The position numbers were made by a program, and so were the translations under genes. The notes beneath the pieces were generated by a model, which made no database searches, was not told the origin of the DNA, and was given only the letters and a program-made list of their open reading frames with translations. From Epiperipatus broadwayi (lineage: Eukaryota; Onychophora; Udeonychophora; Euonychophora; Peripatidae): a stretch of DNA of 64,000 nt. Location: NCBI GenBank assembly GCA_028023455.1, contig JAQFVV010000020.1:8105092-8169091 (forward strand), in the 5' to 3' direction. This document shows, one piece after another, positions 24,120-34,300 of the stretch (positions within the stretch are counted from its first letter, which is position 1; each line of letters opens with the position of its first letter).

Positions 24120-24540
24120 ATATATAGGGTATATGAGCACAGACTTTCACATGAACCACCACTTTCCACACCATCTCATAACACTGATACACTTGAACAC
24201 ATATATGTTGAAAAGATAAATAATCACCAATATACATATTTCATGCTAAACCAGCAATCATCAGTTGGTCCAGATTACCATCTCTACACATATATATTAT
24301 AAGTGCTCAGATATATATTAAGATAGTCAAACCTCATACTTTAATGGACAGGCTTCAATCTACTCCACACTCCAACTTTTCAACTGTCCATCCAATTGAA
24401 AATCTGATGATGGAATGCTCAAAGGCCACCCTAAGGCTGAGATTCTTGTCACACCCATGTTGACCTAAGGTCAATCTGACCCCTCATGTTCAAGTGTATC
24501 AGTGTTATGAGATGGTGTGGAGAGTGGTGGGTCATGTATC
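24120..24540 (-). repeat. H1-family foldback repeat
   Basis: A minus-strand copy from the B-box-like end (about 24120) through the ribozyme to the ggacaggcttcaatctactcc block (about 24340). A short plus-strand 3' part (about 24485-24540, gtgtatcagtgttatgagatg) follows, so the ends are inverted repeats. Confidence 0.75.
24213..24284 (-). ncRNA. hammerhead-like ribozyme motif (H1)
   Basis: CUGAUGA and GAAA are intact. Stem II is UGCUG/UAGCA with a U-U closing mismatch. Stem III is AUA/UAU around a 2-nt loop, then the AUA triplet. CCAA/UUGG of stem I and the distal UAAUC/GAUUA helix pair. Confidence 0.55.
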
Positions 24541-24779
24541 TGTTGATAAAATATTAATTGTCTTTTTACAGACTTCGTTCGAATATGAGACATTTTCCCA
24601 GTCTATTAATATTTTTATATAATTTCTTAGTTTTAATTTAAATTCCTTAAAATATTTTTTAAGATTAAAATTATCAACTTTAAAAATAAATTAAAGCTCC
24701 AAAATTTTACATTAATACCTATCTTACATATTATTAATATATTATCACTTCCTGCTGTTGATTCTCTTAAGCAGTTTAG

Positions 24780-25110
24780 TCTTTCTTTTAATCAAAATAC
24801 ATTCCAATTCTTTTACATTTTCAATTGATGTTGCTTTTCATTTATACTTTGTACTTTTTTCAGAAAAGATATCATACTGGTTTCTTTTTTTTTTCTATAA
24901 ATTTCATAAATCTACTTCTCTCATTTCTAGTCAATGAACAAATTTAACCATGACACTTTCATATTTTAATTATTTTCCCAATCTAACATTAAAATCTGCC
25001 ATCACAATTTTAAAATGTTGTTTGAACTTATCAAAAACAATTTATATTTTCTTTTTACAATTATAACTTGTTGAATAAATCTGAATTACTTCTATTTGGT
25101 ATTTTCTATT
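24780..25110 (-). pseudogene. degenerate RTE-like LINE endonuclease fragment
   Basis: On the minus strand near 24975-25010 the translation VMADFNVRLGK matches the GDFN catalytic block of apurinic-type LINE endonucleases. It is preceded, across frameshifts, by EVIQIYSTSY, resembling the IQVYAPT block, and followed by remnants of the NERG region (KFVH, LEMREVDL). Stops interrupt it throughout. The H1 repeat at 24120 lies in its downstream direction. Confidence 0.45.
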
Positions 25111-27107
25111 AAGTTGAATTAACTAATCTTACCATTTTTTTCGGATATATCATCAATTTCCATAAAATTATTCAACTCTAAATATAAGTAACTAAGAAAA
25201 TTGTTAGAATCTGAAATCTAGGTCATGATGATTCTGATAAAAATATATGAAAGTTGGGCATACATTGAAAGTTAACCAAACACCTTTGAGCTTTAGACAC
25301 TGGTATATATTAACCTGTGTGTACCTGTGGGAAAAAATACTTCTTGGACTTTCATGGCAACAGCACATTCTTAAGATACTGTTTATACATTGATTATTTA
25401 TCATTTTTTAACAAGTCTTTATATACTTTTTAATTCATCCACTTGATATTTATTTATTATCAATGATTCAATTTTATATGCTTCTGTTATTTTTAAATTT
25501 ATTTTAATTTCTTCTTCAATGTTTGGTAATAATCTAAAATTTTATTCCATAATTGACATGATATGAAAATCTTCTTGAATATTCTCGTTCATTTTTGACA
25601 TGTTGACAGTCTTTTCTGCAGTTTTTTTACATCATCTTTCATGCTATAATGACTTATAGCAGAAACATCTGAATTGTACATTTTATATTTATTCTATTTT
25701 CATTGTTATACTCTATTTTCATATTTTCTTTTTGCCCATCATGAATAGATTAAATAACTTGTAAAAAGTCTTGGAAACCCATTTTGGCATTTATATGGAG
25801 TATTATCTGTTTCATCTAAAGTAAACTTGCTTTTTTCATCTGATTGTTTCAATACTATCTCAATTTTAGTTGCATCTTTTACATCATTTATTGAAAACGT
25901 TTTTATATTTGTATTTATTTTTATGGATTCATGAATTATTATTCTTTGTAATATTATGACAGTTTTTGTATCTACTGGCATATCTACTTTAGGTTCTTAA
26001 ACTAAATTCAGTCTCTGACACTCTTATTTCTTATAACTCTATGTTAGGATACGACACTTATCGTGTTCCATTGTTGCTCTAGGCTCGTCTCTAAAACTCT
26101 CCTCTGTTTTCTCTTTTACAGTTTCAGATTTTTTTCAATTTTTTCTATATCTTTCTTAATTAGTTCATTTATTCATGCTGCCACATTTTAATCTCTATTC
26201 AAAGAAGTTTTTACATTTTTCTTTATTTAAATAATTAATCTAAGAGAGTTTACTTAAAAATGTTTTAAAAATAGCTTTAAATTAAACAATAGCAATTTGC
26301 TTTTCATCTTTCAAATTGAAAATTATTTAAGCGTAAATATAAAATCTTTAACTTTAAGTATAATTTTGCGATCTTTTTTTTTTTTTTTAAATCTTGTCTT
26401 TAAAAATTACTTTCCCTAATTTTTTTTAAAATATATACATTTACTTTGTCATAATATAATTGACACAAATATCAATCGTAAATATTCTCCCCTCTATACC
26501 TTATTATTTAATGCACTTACGATGCAACTGGTCTGCCCTCTTTAAATTCGTTAAAATTAACAAAATTTGCTCTATTTTGGTTTCATGTAATTATTCCAAG
26601 TTTCTATCGTTTCTCATACTTTTTTCTCCATTTCGAGCAGATGGATTGGACTTTGCTCATCCAGCTCCATTTTAATCACTTTTTAAGACCACATCCTTCC
26701 TTGATACTGATGATAATACTTCTTTTATTTGTAAATGCAGTTTATATATATAAGCAATTTTTTTATTATTATTTCTTATCTCCGCTTATTTATAAAAATA
26801 TATTAAATTTTAACAATCTTTAATATATAGTATTAAATGTGTCATTATTATATAAATATATAATATCATCGACGTAGCATTGTACAGTTTAGTGCAAAAG
26901 TAGAGTGACTATTTGAGTGCTAAAATTTGAGTGAAATTCAATCGCTCACTTCTAGTGCTTGATTACTATGACTTTCCAAGTAGCTATGCATTCATTTATT
27001 TTTATGTACAAATCTACTTTTTCAGCATACATATATCTATTCATTAACAATCACTTTTCAATAAATATATTTAAATACACGTATATTATCTATACTGAAC
27101 TGTAGGG
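25111..27107. other. AT-rich stretch, possible decayed retroelement
   Basis: An 80-codon minus frame at 25739-25981 has a lysine-, isoleucine- and asparagine-rich composition and lies upstream of the endonuclease relic on the same strand. It could belong to the same old element, but I see no domain. Otherwise nothing recognised. Confidence 0.3.
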
Positions 27108-27410
27108 AGCTTGAAAGTTTGAGTTCAAATTCTTCTAAATGTTTGGCTGAAGAGTTGTGGGTTGGAGTAGTTTGAAGCCTGTACATTAAAGTATGAAGAT
27201 TGGCTATCTTAATATAAAGCTGAGCACTGATTGTATATATGTGTGGAGATTGTAATCTGGACCAACTGATGATTGCTGGTTTAGCATGAAGTATGTATAT
27301 TGGTGATTATTTATCTTTTCAACATGTGTGTGATCGGGTGGGTCAGCAGTATGAGATGGCACAGAGAGTGGAGGATTGTGTGAAAGTCTGAGTTCGAACC
27401 CCTTATATAA
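27108..27410 (+). repeat. H1-family repeat, near full length
   Basis: Runs from a first B-box-like block (gagttcaaattc at about 27120), through the ggagtagtttgaagcctgta block and the ribozyme, to the terminal gtctgagttcgaacccc. It is the best example of the order: upstream block, ribozyme, B-box-like end. Confidence 0.8.
27247..27317 (+). ncRNA. hammerhead-like motif (H1), GAAG variant
   Basis: CUGAUGA is intact. Stem II is UGCUG/UAGCA with a U-U closing mismatch. The GAAA box reads GAAG; its last base normally pairs with U of the cleavage triplet and could form a G-U pair. The same change is in the copy at 39661, so it marks a subfamily. Confidence 0.5.
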
Positions 27411-27821
27411 TAAATATCTAAATAAATTATTTAAATCATGTTTATTGTATAAGAAATTGACAACTTATCTGATGAAGAATCATTTTTTAATTTTTTCCAT
27501 TGTTTACGTCTGGATGTCGAAGGTAGAAAGGGTGTACATTAGTTATAAGATTTTAGAAACATATGTATATATTTTTTCATGGGACTTTATTTAAAAATTT
27601 TTTAAATGATATAGTAATATGTCATTTTCTGACATGATAGATTGAAATGAAAAGATAATAGGTTAACACGATCACTTGATTATTGTTTACCACATTCTTA
27701 ACATAATTCATTCCAGCATCACAATTTTAGAGCAACATCATTAATTTTATTACGTTAATACACCATTAAAATGTGAAACAATAATATACAAATCTATTCG
27801 TTGTATTTGGCTTGATTTACA

Positions 27822-28421
27822 TGTTGGGTTCCAAACAAACTGAAAAAGATATGATAAACTACTCAACAATTAATATGTATAATTTATTAGTTACAAAAAT
27901 ACACACACGTTAGTTAATCAATAATATAAATATAGTTTATACAGTTAATGATGAAATAGTTATACTGAGTGACAGAACTCACTTCCAGCTATATGATTAG
28001 CCTCCCTCGTGAGTTCAAGTAAGACTCTTCCGGCTGTACTGGACAGCTTGTCTCGAGTCCGCTCTAGTTCAGACTCTTCCAGCTGTACTCAGACAGCTTG
28101 CCTTGAATCGACTGCAACCATAGCAGTTTTCAGTCCTAGGTGGACTTCCTTGATGTATCAGTAGTGAGTAGTAAAGACACCCTTGCTGTAGGCAGAGGTT
28201 TCACTGGAAAGCACGTTCATTCATTCAGGTTGGCAGAAATTAATGCTCTCTCCGCCTTGCCTCCAAAAAGGCTGACTATTTATTGTCAGATCCCCTACCT
28301 TACTGTGAGTACTTGGATTCAGAGCGTGAACCCCAACAAAGGATTTATCCCCATTGGATAGCAACCGGGTGCTAGCCAAGTCTGGACTAGTCTACTTCTG
28401 AAGACAAGGTCAGATATGGCA
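27822..28421 (-). mobile_element. candidate solo LTR
   Basis: A 600-bp GC-richer block starting TGTTGGGTTCC and ending GATATGGCA. On the minus strand it therefore starts TG, ends GGAACCCAACA (a common LTR terminus), and has an AATAAA near that end. It contains a roughly 48-bp tandem duplication (gactcttcc at 28023 and 28071). The flanking bases do not form a clear duplication and no second LTR is present. Confidence 0.4.
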
Positions 28422-29323
28422 CTATTTGTAAAAATAATAATAATGGCTTACAAATGTATTTTATTGTTGTTGCACAAGTTTTGATGTTTTACAATTACAA
28501 AGTTTCAGTCAAAATGAGAAAAACAGTTTCTATGTCATTTTAGTGATTTTTTTTTTTTAATGTCAACAAATATTAATCAAAAGTACTCTGAACGCTTTTG
28601 CTTATTCCTGTTACTTGAAGTTATTAACACCAAGAATGCGAATAAAATATTTTTATTAAAATTAAGTGCTACTTCGAACATTATCAATAAATTTACTCTT
28701 GATAAATATTAAAAGGATAAATAACTATTAAATTGTCCACTTTTAAGCAAAAGCCTCTACAATAACTTGCATAGGATTAGCGTAGGAGAAAGCATAACTT
28801 CTTCAGATGGCCAACTGAAGATATGAACAGTTTTTCACGGATGAAAAGTATTAAAGGTCTATCTATAAATTATTGTTGAGTGGTTAACTAGGTTGGCTAT
28901 GGGCTAATTATTTAGAAAATAAATCTAAACCTGATTGAAACTTGGAGCTTTATCTGGCCCATGTCTAAACCCAAATTGTGGGCATAACAGTTGAATATCC
29001 TCCATCTGATATATATATTTTAATATTTATATTCTGTGTTAAAATTATTGTCTTTTTAGTAATAGTAATCGAGTGTTTTATTGTTCAGGAATTCATAAGG
29101 TGTGATTATCGGAAGTGGCTGAATTGAATATGCGATCCATACAACTGGAGTTCCGGAGTCCGCCATTCTATCACTGCTCTAAACCATACCATGCAGGGCA
29201 TTTCATTATCAATGAAATATTATAACTGCTGGATTGCATAAACATTCTTTTTGACGGAACGTTTGCATGCACATACACATGTATTTGTATAATACATTAA
29301 TTTTTTTTCTAATTTTTTGAGTT
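28422..29323. other. noncoding stretch with a possible tRNA-like relic
   Basis: On the minus strand at about 29108-29180 a segment (gaatggcggactcc, with gttgtatggatcgc) resembles a degenerate tRNA, and agaatggcgg recurs at about 62850. No gene recognised. Confidence 0.3.
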
Positions 29324-29332
29324 ATTCAATAA

Positions 29333-29446
29333 TTTTTTTTTTTTTTTAAATGTCATAGCATCGGCCGGGACGCGAACTCGCAACCCGGGCAACTGCCTGC
29401 AAGCGCAATGTAATTGCGCTGACCTCTCGACCACCAGTGCAAGACG
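29333..29446 (-). mobile_element. tRNA-derived SINE (S1) with target duplication
   Basis: The minus-strand head has A box TGGTCGAGAGG and B box GAGTTCGCGTCCC, then GATGCTATGACA and an A tail. It is flanked by a 9-bp duplication, attcaataa, at 29324-29332 and 29447-29455. Confidence 0.8.
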
Positions 29447-29954
29447 ATTCAATAAACATTTTAATGAGAAATTCAATATAGAGACAGCTTTTATTGTTGG
29501 TTAAATATATAAGTGAGGTTCAAAAACAATGACTTTAAAGTTTAACTGAAATATTTTTTGTGAAAATATTGAATAAAAGAAAATCTCTAATTTATACTAT
29601 TATTTTTACAGGCCTGAAGAATTTCTAGAATAAGGGGAGAAGTTCATTTCATTGTTTATATTTGTTTGAAGTTAGGGGCTTTATTATACACTTAAGGAAA
29701 ACAAATATACTGTATTTACAAAAAGTAAAAAAAAAAAAGGGGGGGGGGTATTCTCTCCTAGTTGGAACGAGTAAAATAGAATATCTACATATGAAAGTTA
29801 ATGTTTATAAAGTATTATAAATTCAGAATGACCTATATACATATGCATTTTTTAAAATTGTTACCTTGAAAAAAAAAGTAGCTGAAATATAAACAGACAT
29901 TATTAAAAAAAAGAATACATTTTTTTTTCATTTAGTACTTTTTGAAGTACTAAA

Positions 29955-30056
29955 TGCGTCGGTGGTCGAGAGGTCAGCACGGTTGCCTTACAAGCAGTTG
30001 TCCCGGGTTAGCGGGTTCGCTTCCCGGCCGATGCTATGACACAAGAGAAAAAAAAA
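29955..30056 (+). mobile_element. tRNA-derived SINE (S1 family)
   Basis: A box TGGTCGAGAGG, B box GGGTTCGCTTCCC, then GGCCGATGCTATGACAC and an A-rich tail. Well preserved; no clear duplication found. Confidence 0.75.
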
Positions 30057-30431
30057 TTGAAATTTTAATATGAGAAATTTTATTTTAAAAATAGCTGCAG
30101 GTGTTTGTTTTCCAAAATTACATATTATATCAATATTAACAGTAATAAACCACTTGATTATATAATACTGTTTTTATATTATAGACCTTTTGCCCATAGA
30201 TCAAAAACATTTACTGTTAATCACTAAGCCGTATAGCCGCAGACCTGATACCAGATCTATATAGCTATAGAAGTAGGTTGTTTTAAAAGTTTAACTCATT
30301 AGCTTGAACAGTATAATAGAAGTAAAAATGGATAAGGATTAGATATGTAAAATCTCATGCTATTTATATTTACATTAGGAGATCAGTAACTAAAAACTAA
30401 GTTTGGGAAGCTAATTGGCATTACTATATAG

Positions 30432-30925
30432 CAGGGGTGGGCAAATAGCGGCCCGAGAGTCCCATGCGGCTCACTAAGAGTTTTTATGTGGCCTGCCAAG
30501 ACAATCAGAAAAATCCACCTTGAACTGACATTTCCTTCCTGTGTGTGACCAAAGATTCGTCTCGTATTTTGCACTAGGATGGCCACGTCAATACACATGC
30601 GCAGTGTAGATATGATGTGCAGTGCTTTTCCAGTTGATCTGGTTAATTTCAATTTTGTCTTTGCAATAGCAAATATATACATATTCAACATTAGTGAAAC
30701 CATGAACCCTCCGAAAAAATGTAAAATCGGTGATGAATATCATGTGTTTAATGAAGAATGGACAAACAAATATTTCTTTGGTAATACAGGAAATAAAGCA
30801 GTGTGTTTATTGTGTCATGAAAAAAAGGTGCAGCCCTCTGCTAACCTTCGCTTCCATAAAATGGCCCCGATGCGGCCCACCACCAACCTCTGTGGCCCCT
30901 GAGCCAAAACAATTGCCCACCCCTG
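30432..30925 (+). mobile_element. hAT (Charlie-like) internal deletion derivative
   Basis: Perfect 13-bp terminal inverted repeats, CAGGGGTGGGCAA, flanked by 8-bp duplications ctatatag (30424-30431) and ctatattg (30926-30933) that differ at one base. The 494-bp interior keeps gcggccc- and cggccc-rich subterminal sequence and the start of the transposase gene, but nothing of the catalytic domain. Eight-base duplications and CAGRGGTGGGCAA ends are hAT hallmarks. It is nonautonomous by deletion. Confidence 0.85.
30702..30902 (+). pseudogene. N-terminal relic of hAT transposase (BED finger)
   Basis: The frame starts MNPPKKCKIGDEYHVF and continues EEWTNKYFFGNTGNKAVCLL with CHEKK after it. The aromatic residues followed by CLLC match the first half of a BED zinc finger, as in Charlie-type transposases and the GTF2IRD2 and ZBED5 genes derived from them. 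The following residues (NLRFHKMAP) resemble the histidine part of the finger, after which the frame runs directly into terminal sequence (cggccc). The rest of the transposase is deleted. A longer frame from 30579 is open, but the ATG at 30702 matches family starts better. Confidence 0.6.
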
Positions 30926-30933
30926 CTATATTG

Positions 30934-32024
30934 TGTCCATTAATTATTTATGTTCGTATAAATGCCCCCCCCCCCCGAAGTAGAATTATTCATATAAAAA
31001 AAATTGCAGCCATTTATAAAAGTTATTATTTTTCATGTTTTACTAGTTTGAAAGGTACATAAATTTTTGACTATATTACTTGAAATAATATTTTCCTTAA
31101 ATAAATAAATTATAGAAATAAGGCCAATGATTAATAGCAAAAGGTTGCTTGAACTAAATTCCATTGTTAATATATTCAAAAGAAATGGCATTGGAATGTT
31201 TGAAAAGCTTTTTTTTACAGAATGGTACTTTGAATGAGCTTGTCATTAAAGTTCAGATGTGAAAAGTCTTGGTCTCCCCCCCCCCCGCATTAATAGAAGA
31301 GCACACTTAAGGCTATTATAATAATATATCTGCAATGCTATAGAAAATAACAATCTCTGAAGTTATATCTGACTTCTTTATTCATTAAAAGCAGGATTCA
31401 TATAGAATGCAACTATGTGTAGAATTTAATAGCTGAAATGTTTAAGTCGACCATACTAAAGCTGTATAATTATGGAAATAATATTTAGGGCCCAGTCAAA
31501 ATACTTCATCTTATTTCAATATTTTATAGCAAATCCTGTAGATACCATATATATTGGCCATTATCTGATATATGTTTTTGAATGACTTCAAAATTCTGTT
31601 TATGGAACATATACATTTTTGCATTCTTATGAAAACTATGACATTGTGCTGCAAAATTGTAAAATTAGACTTTTATTGGCAGGACTTTCAGTTTTCATTT
31701 AATCTGCATCATTTTTTAATTATTCAGATTTTAATTGCATCTATATTTGGCCTTATTATATACCATGTGCCCCAAAAAGAATACTTATAATTCATTTTAT
31801 ATTAAATCTAAATCAAGTAATGAGATTTTATCTGCATCCATTTTGTGTTAAAATAGCATTAGTTTTATAAACAGAAAGGTGGCCTGGTTTGAATTGAGTC
31901 CAGTCATATAGGATAAATAACATTTGTCTATGATTGTACAAGATATTTGATAGTTCAATGCTATATTGGAAAGCTAAAAATTTGCAGTTGATGTAACACT
32001 GTAATTGTCACAGATGTGAAAATG
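30934..32024. other. AT-rich noncoding stretch
   Basis: C runs near 30967 and 31276; nothing else recognised. Confidence 0.5.
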
Positions 32025-32136
32025 TTTTTTTTTTTTTTTTTCATGTGTCATAGCATCGGCCGGGACGCGAACCCACAACCGTCTTCAACCAACTACTTGC
32101 TTGCATGGCGGCTGCGATACCTCTCGGCTGACAGTG
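32025..32136 (-). mobile_element. tRNA-derived SINE (S1 family)
   Basis: Minus-strand B box GGGTTCGCGTCCC and GATGCTATGACAC, with the tail seen as a long T run on the plus strand. The head differs from the copies at 29333 and 29955 and matches the 5710 subtype (agtagttgg). Confidence 0.7.
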
Positions 32137-34042
32137 CTCTTTGTTGCATTTTTGAGATCTTCAGTAGTAATAATAAGATTTAGATGTTCTAAATGAAAAG
32201 GTTATAATTTACATATCTTTGCCTTGTTAGTTAATATAACAGCTATAATCTAAAATGAAAAACTATATAAGATGAAACTTCTTATTAGTTAATTAAATAA
32301 CACATCTCCATTTGCAAATATTAATACATTGAGTGATTGAAAATTAGAACTATTTATTACCCATCAGATGTTTCATTGGTCACAATACAAATGATTAAAA
32401 ATTTAGATTTGATTGTGTCTATTGTGAAGGAATCAACATTTGATTTCTATGAGAATAATAAAATTAGCTGGATTAAAATTTAAAAAATGTCTTTAATCTG
32501 TGGAGTTTAATATTAATATTAATGTTTGTAGTATTGTGGGTTACATCTGCATTAAATTATATTCCGTAGTGTACATGAAATTGAGTCTCCCATTTTTTAC
32601 TGCTATTCGCTATTTCATTAACCACTATCATTAGTACCAAAACTTGTCACTGCACATTTGAAAGGTACTTTTCTTCAGATAGTGTTATTTGCATTTATGA
32701 ATGAACAAAACATCACCAGTCTTTTCTTGCCTACATTCACACTGTTTTTAAGGACCAATAGTTCACTATGTACTCTACTCTAACATGTAATAGATAGCTC
32801 TGAAGTAAATAGAGTAAATTATCACTTCTAAATATTTGAATTTATATAATTTACAAACTAGGAGAGATCATTCCGCAGTACATTTGGTAATGGTTGAAAT
32901 GATGATGATCTACTTTTTTTTTAAAAAAAAAAATTAATTAGACTTTGCTTCAATGATATAAAAAAGTGAATCATGTCCCTACCTTGAACTACAGTTTTTT
33001 GCAATTTGCTTATATCTGTGTGACAGCAAGTAATGTCATAACAAGTATCTCATGTTATCAAATGCATAGTGCAACGTATATTTTTCTAAATGATTAAACT
33101 TTGTAAAACTTTATGAAGAAAGATTTTTCTCAACACAAATAAATAAAATGTTGTAAATTACTTTTATAAAATTCATTACTAGATTTAGTAATTATGTAAT
33201 AACTTTAGATGCATCTGATAAGAACATTTCTTAAAAAACAATTTTAAAGGTATGTTTTAAAAAAAGTTACCTGCTTACTGAAATATGTATATACACATTT
33301 TATCAGACATAAGTAGAATCCATGAGAGAAATTTAAAAAAGTTGATTTTATTTTCACATTCATTTAGGAGTTTTGTCAAATAATTAAAAATAAATTAGTA
33401 AGAAAATGTGGAGTATTATTTCCCAAAAAATTGAAGTAAAAATGAATGACAATAAGGCAGTAAAAATAATAGATGTTATATAATAGATGTTATATATATA
33501 TATAGTTCCAATGTTGTACTAGCAGCAAAAAAAATCGTATTTATTAAAATGAGTCCTCTCCTATATTGTTACAATCAACTTTCTCTGTGTTCCCAAGCAT
33601 TTTCAATTCATGGACTGCATGTCATTTGAAATGTCACTCTTCAATAAGTGGTCATATTTATGTTTTCATATTTTTTTCCTATTTAATTAGCAAAAAGTTT
33701 AAATTCTTGAAATAATCATTTAATTAACTGGTTAATTATATAAGACTGGACATTCAAACCTCAGAAGAACAAAAAAAAAAGATAGACAAAAAACCCCCAC
33801 TAAAGATGAGTTTGGTTATGTTTGTACAAACCATTCATGAATCAAAAATACCTCAGTATATGCATCACATGTTGGTTTTTATATTCCATATATTTGACCT
33901 TTTTCTATGCTGTCTCTTCATTTCTAGAATGAAGTTTACTTTTTGAAGATTTTATAGTTATTCTTAGTATTCTATTAACAGCCATAACTTTGAAATAAAA
34001 GTCATTATTATTGAACTTTTTTAGAATGTTGTATTTTTATAT
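32137..34042. other. AT-rich noncoding stretch
   Basis: Nothing recognised. Confidence 0.55.
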
Positions 34043-34300
34043 TGGACTATTTCCATCATCTAATATGTGTATTGAATGTCTTTAGAAAAAATTAACTTTA
34101 TTTAAATATTCCAAATACATTCAACTGTTAGTAATAGCACAACATTTCGAGAGGTATTATTCTCCCCTCTTCTTCAGGTGTTGCTGGCCTGACCAGTGAC
34201 AGTACTAGCATGGGATTCAAACCTGGGTTCTTAGATTCTTGATTATTGAATTTTAAGGTAATGCTCTAACCAACTGAACCATCCTGCCAAAGGCAACAGT
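34043..34300 (-). mobile_element. S2 SINE, tRNA-derived with hairpin body
   Basis: On the minus strand: tRNA-like head with A box TGGTTCAGTTGG and B box GGTTTGAATCCC, then a body holding CTGAAGAAGAGG, a CCTCT return strand and CGAAATG, then a tail ending gatgatggaaatagtcc. The same order makes up the right half of the palindrome at 6245-6805. This is the cleaner, non-palindromic copy. Confidence 0.7.

Noticed and set aside
28140-28361. 73-codon plus frame
   Set aside because: Lies in the candidate solo LTR and shows no domain.
29955-30056. Functional tRNA gene
   Set aside because: A and B boxes are present, but the acceptor and anticodon stems do not fold properly and an A tail follows. It is a SINE. 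The same applies to the other tRNA-like segments.
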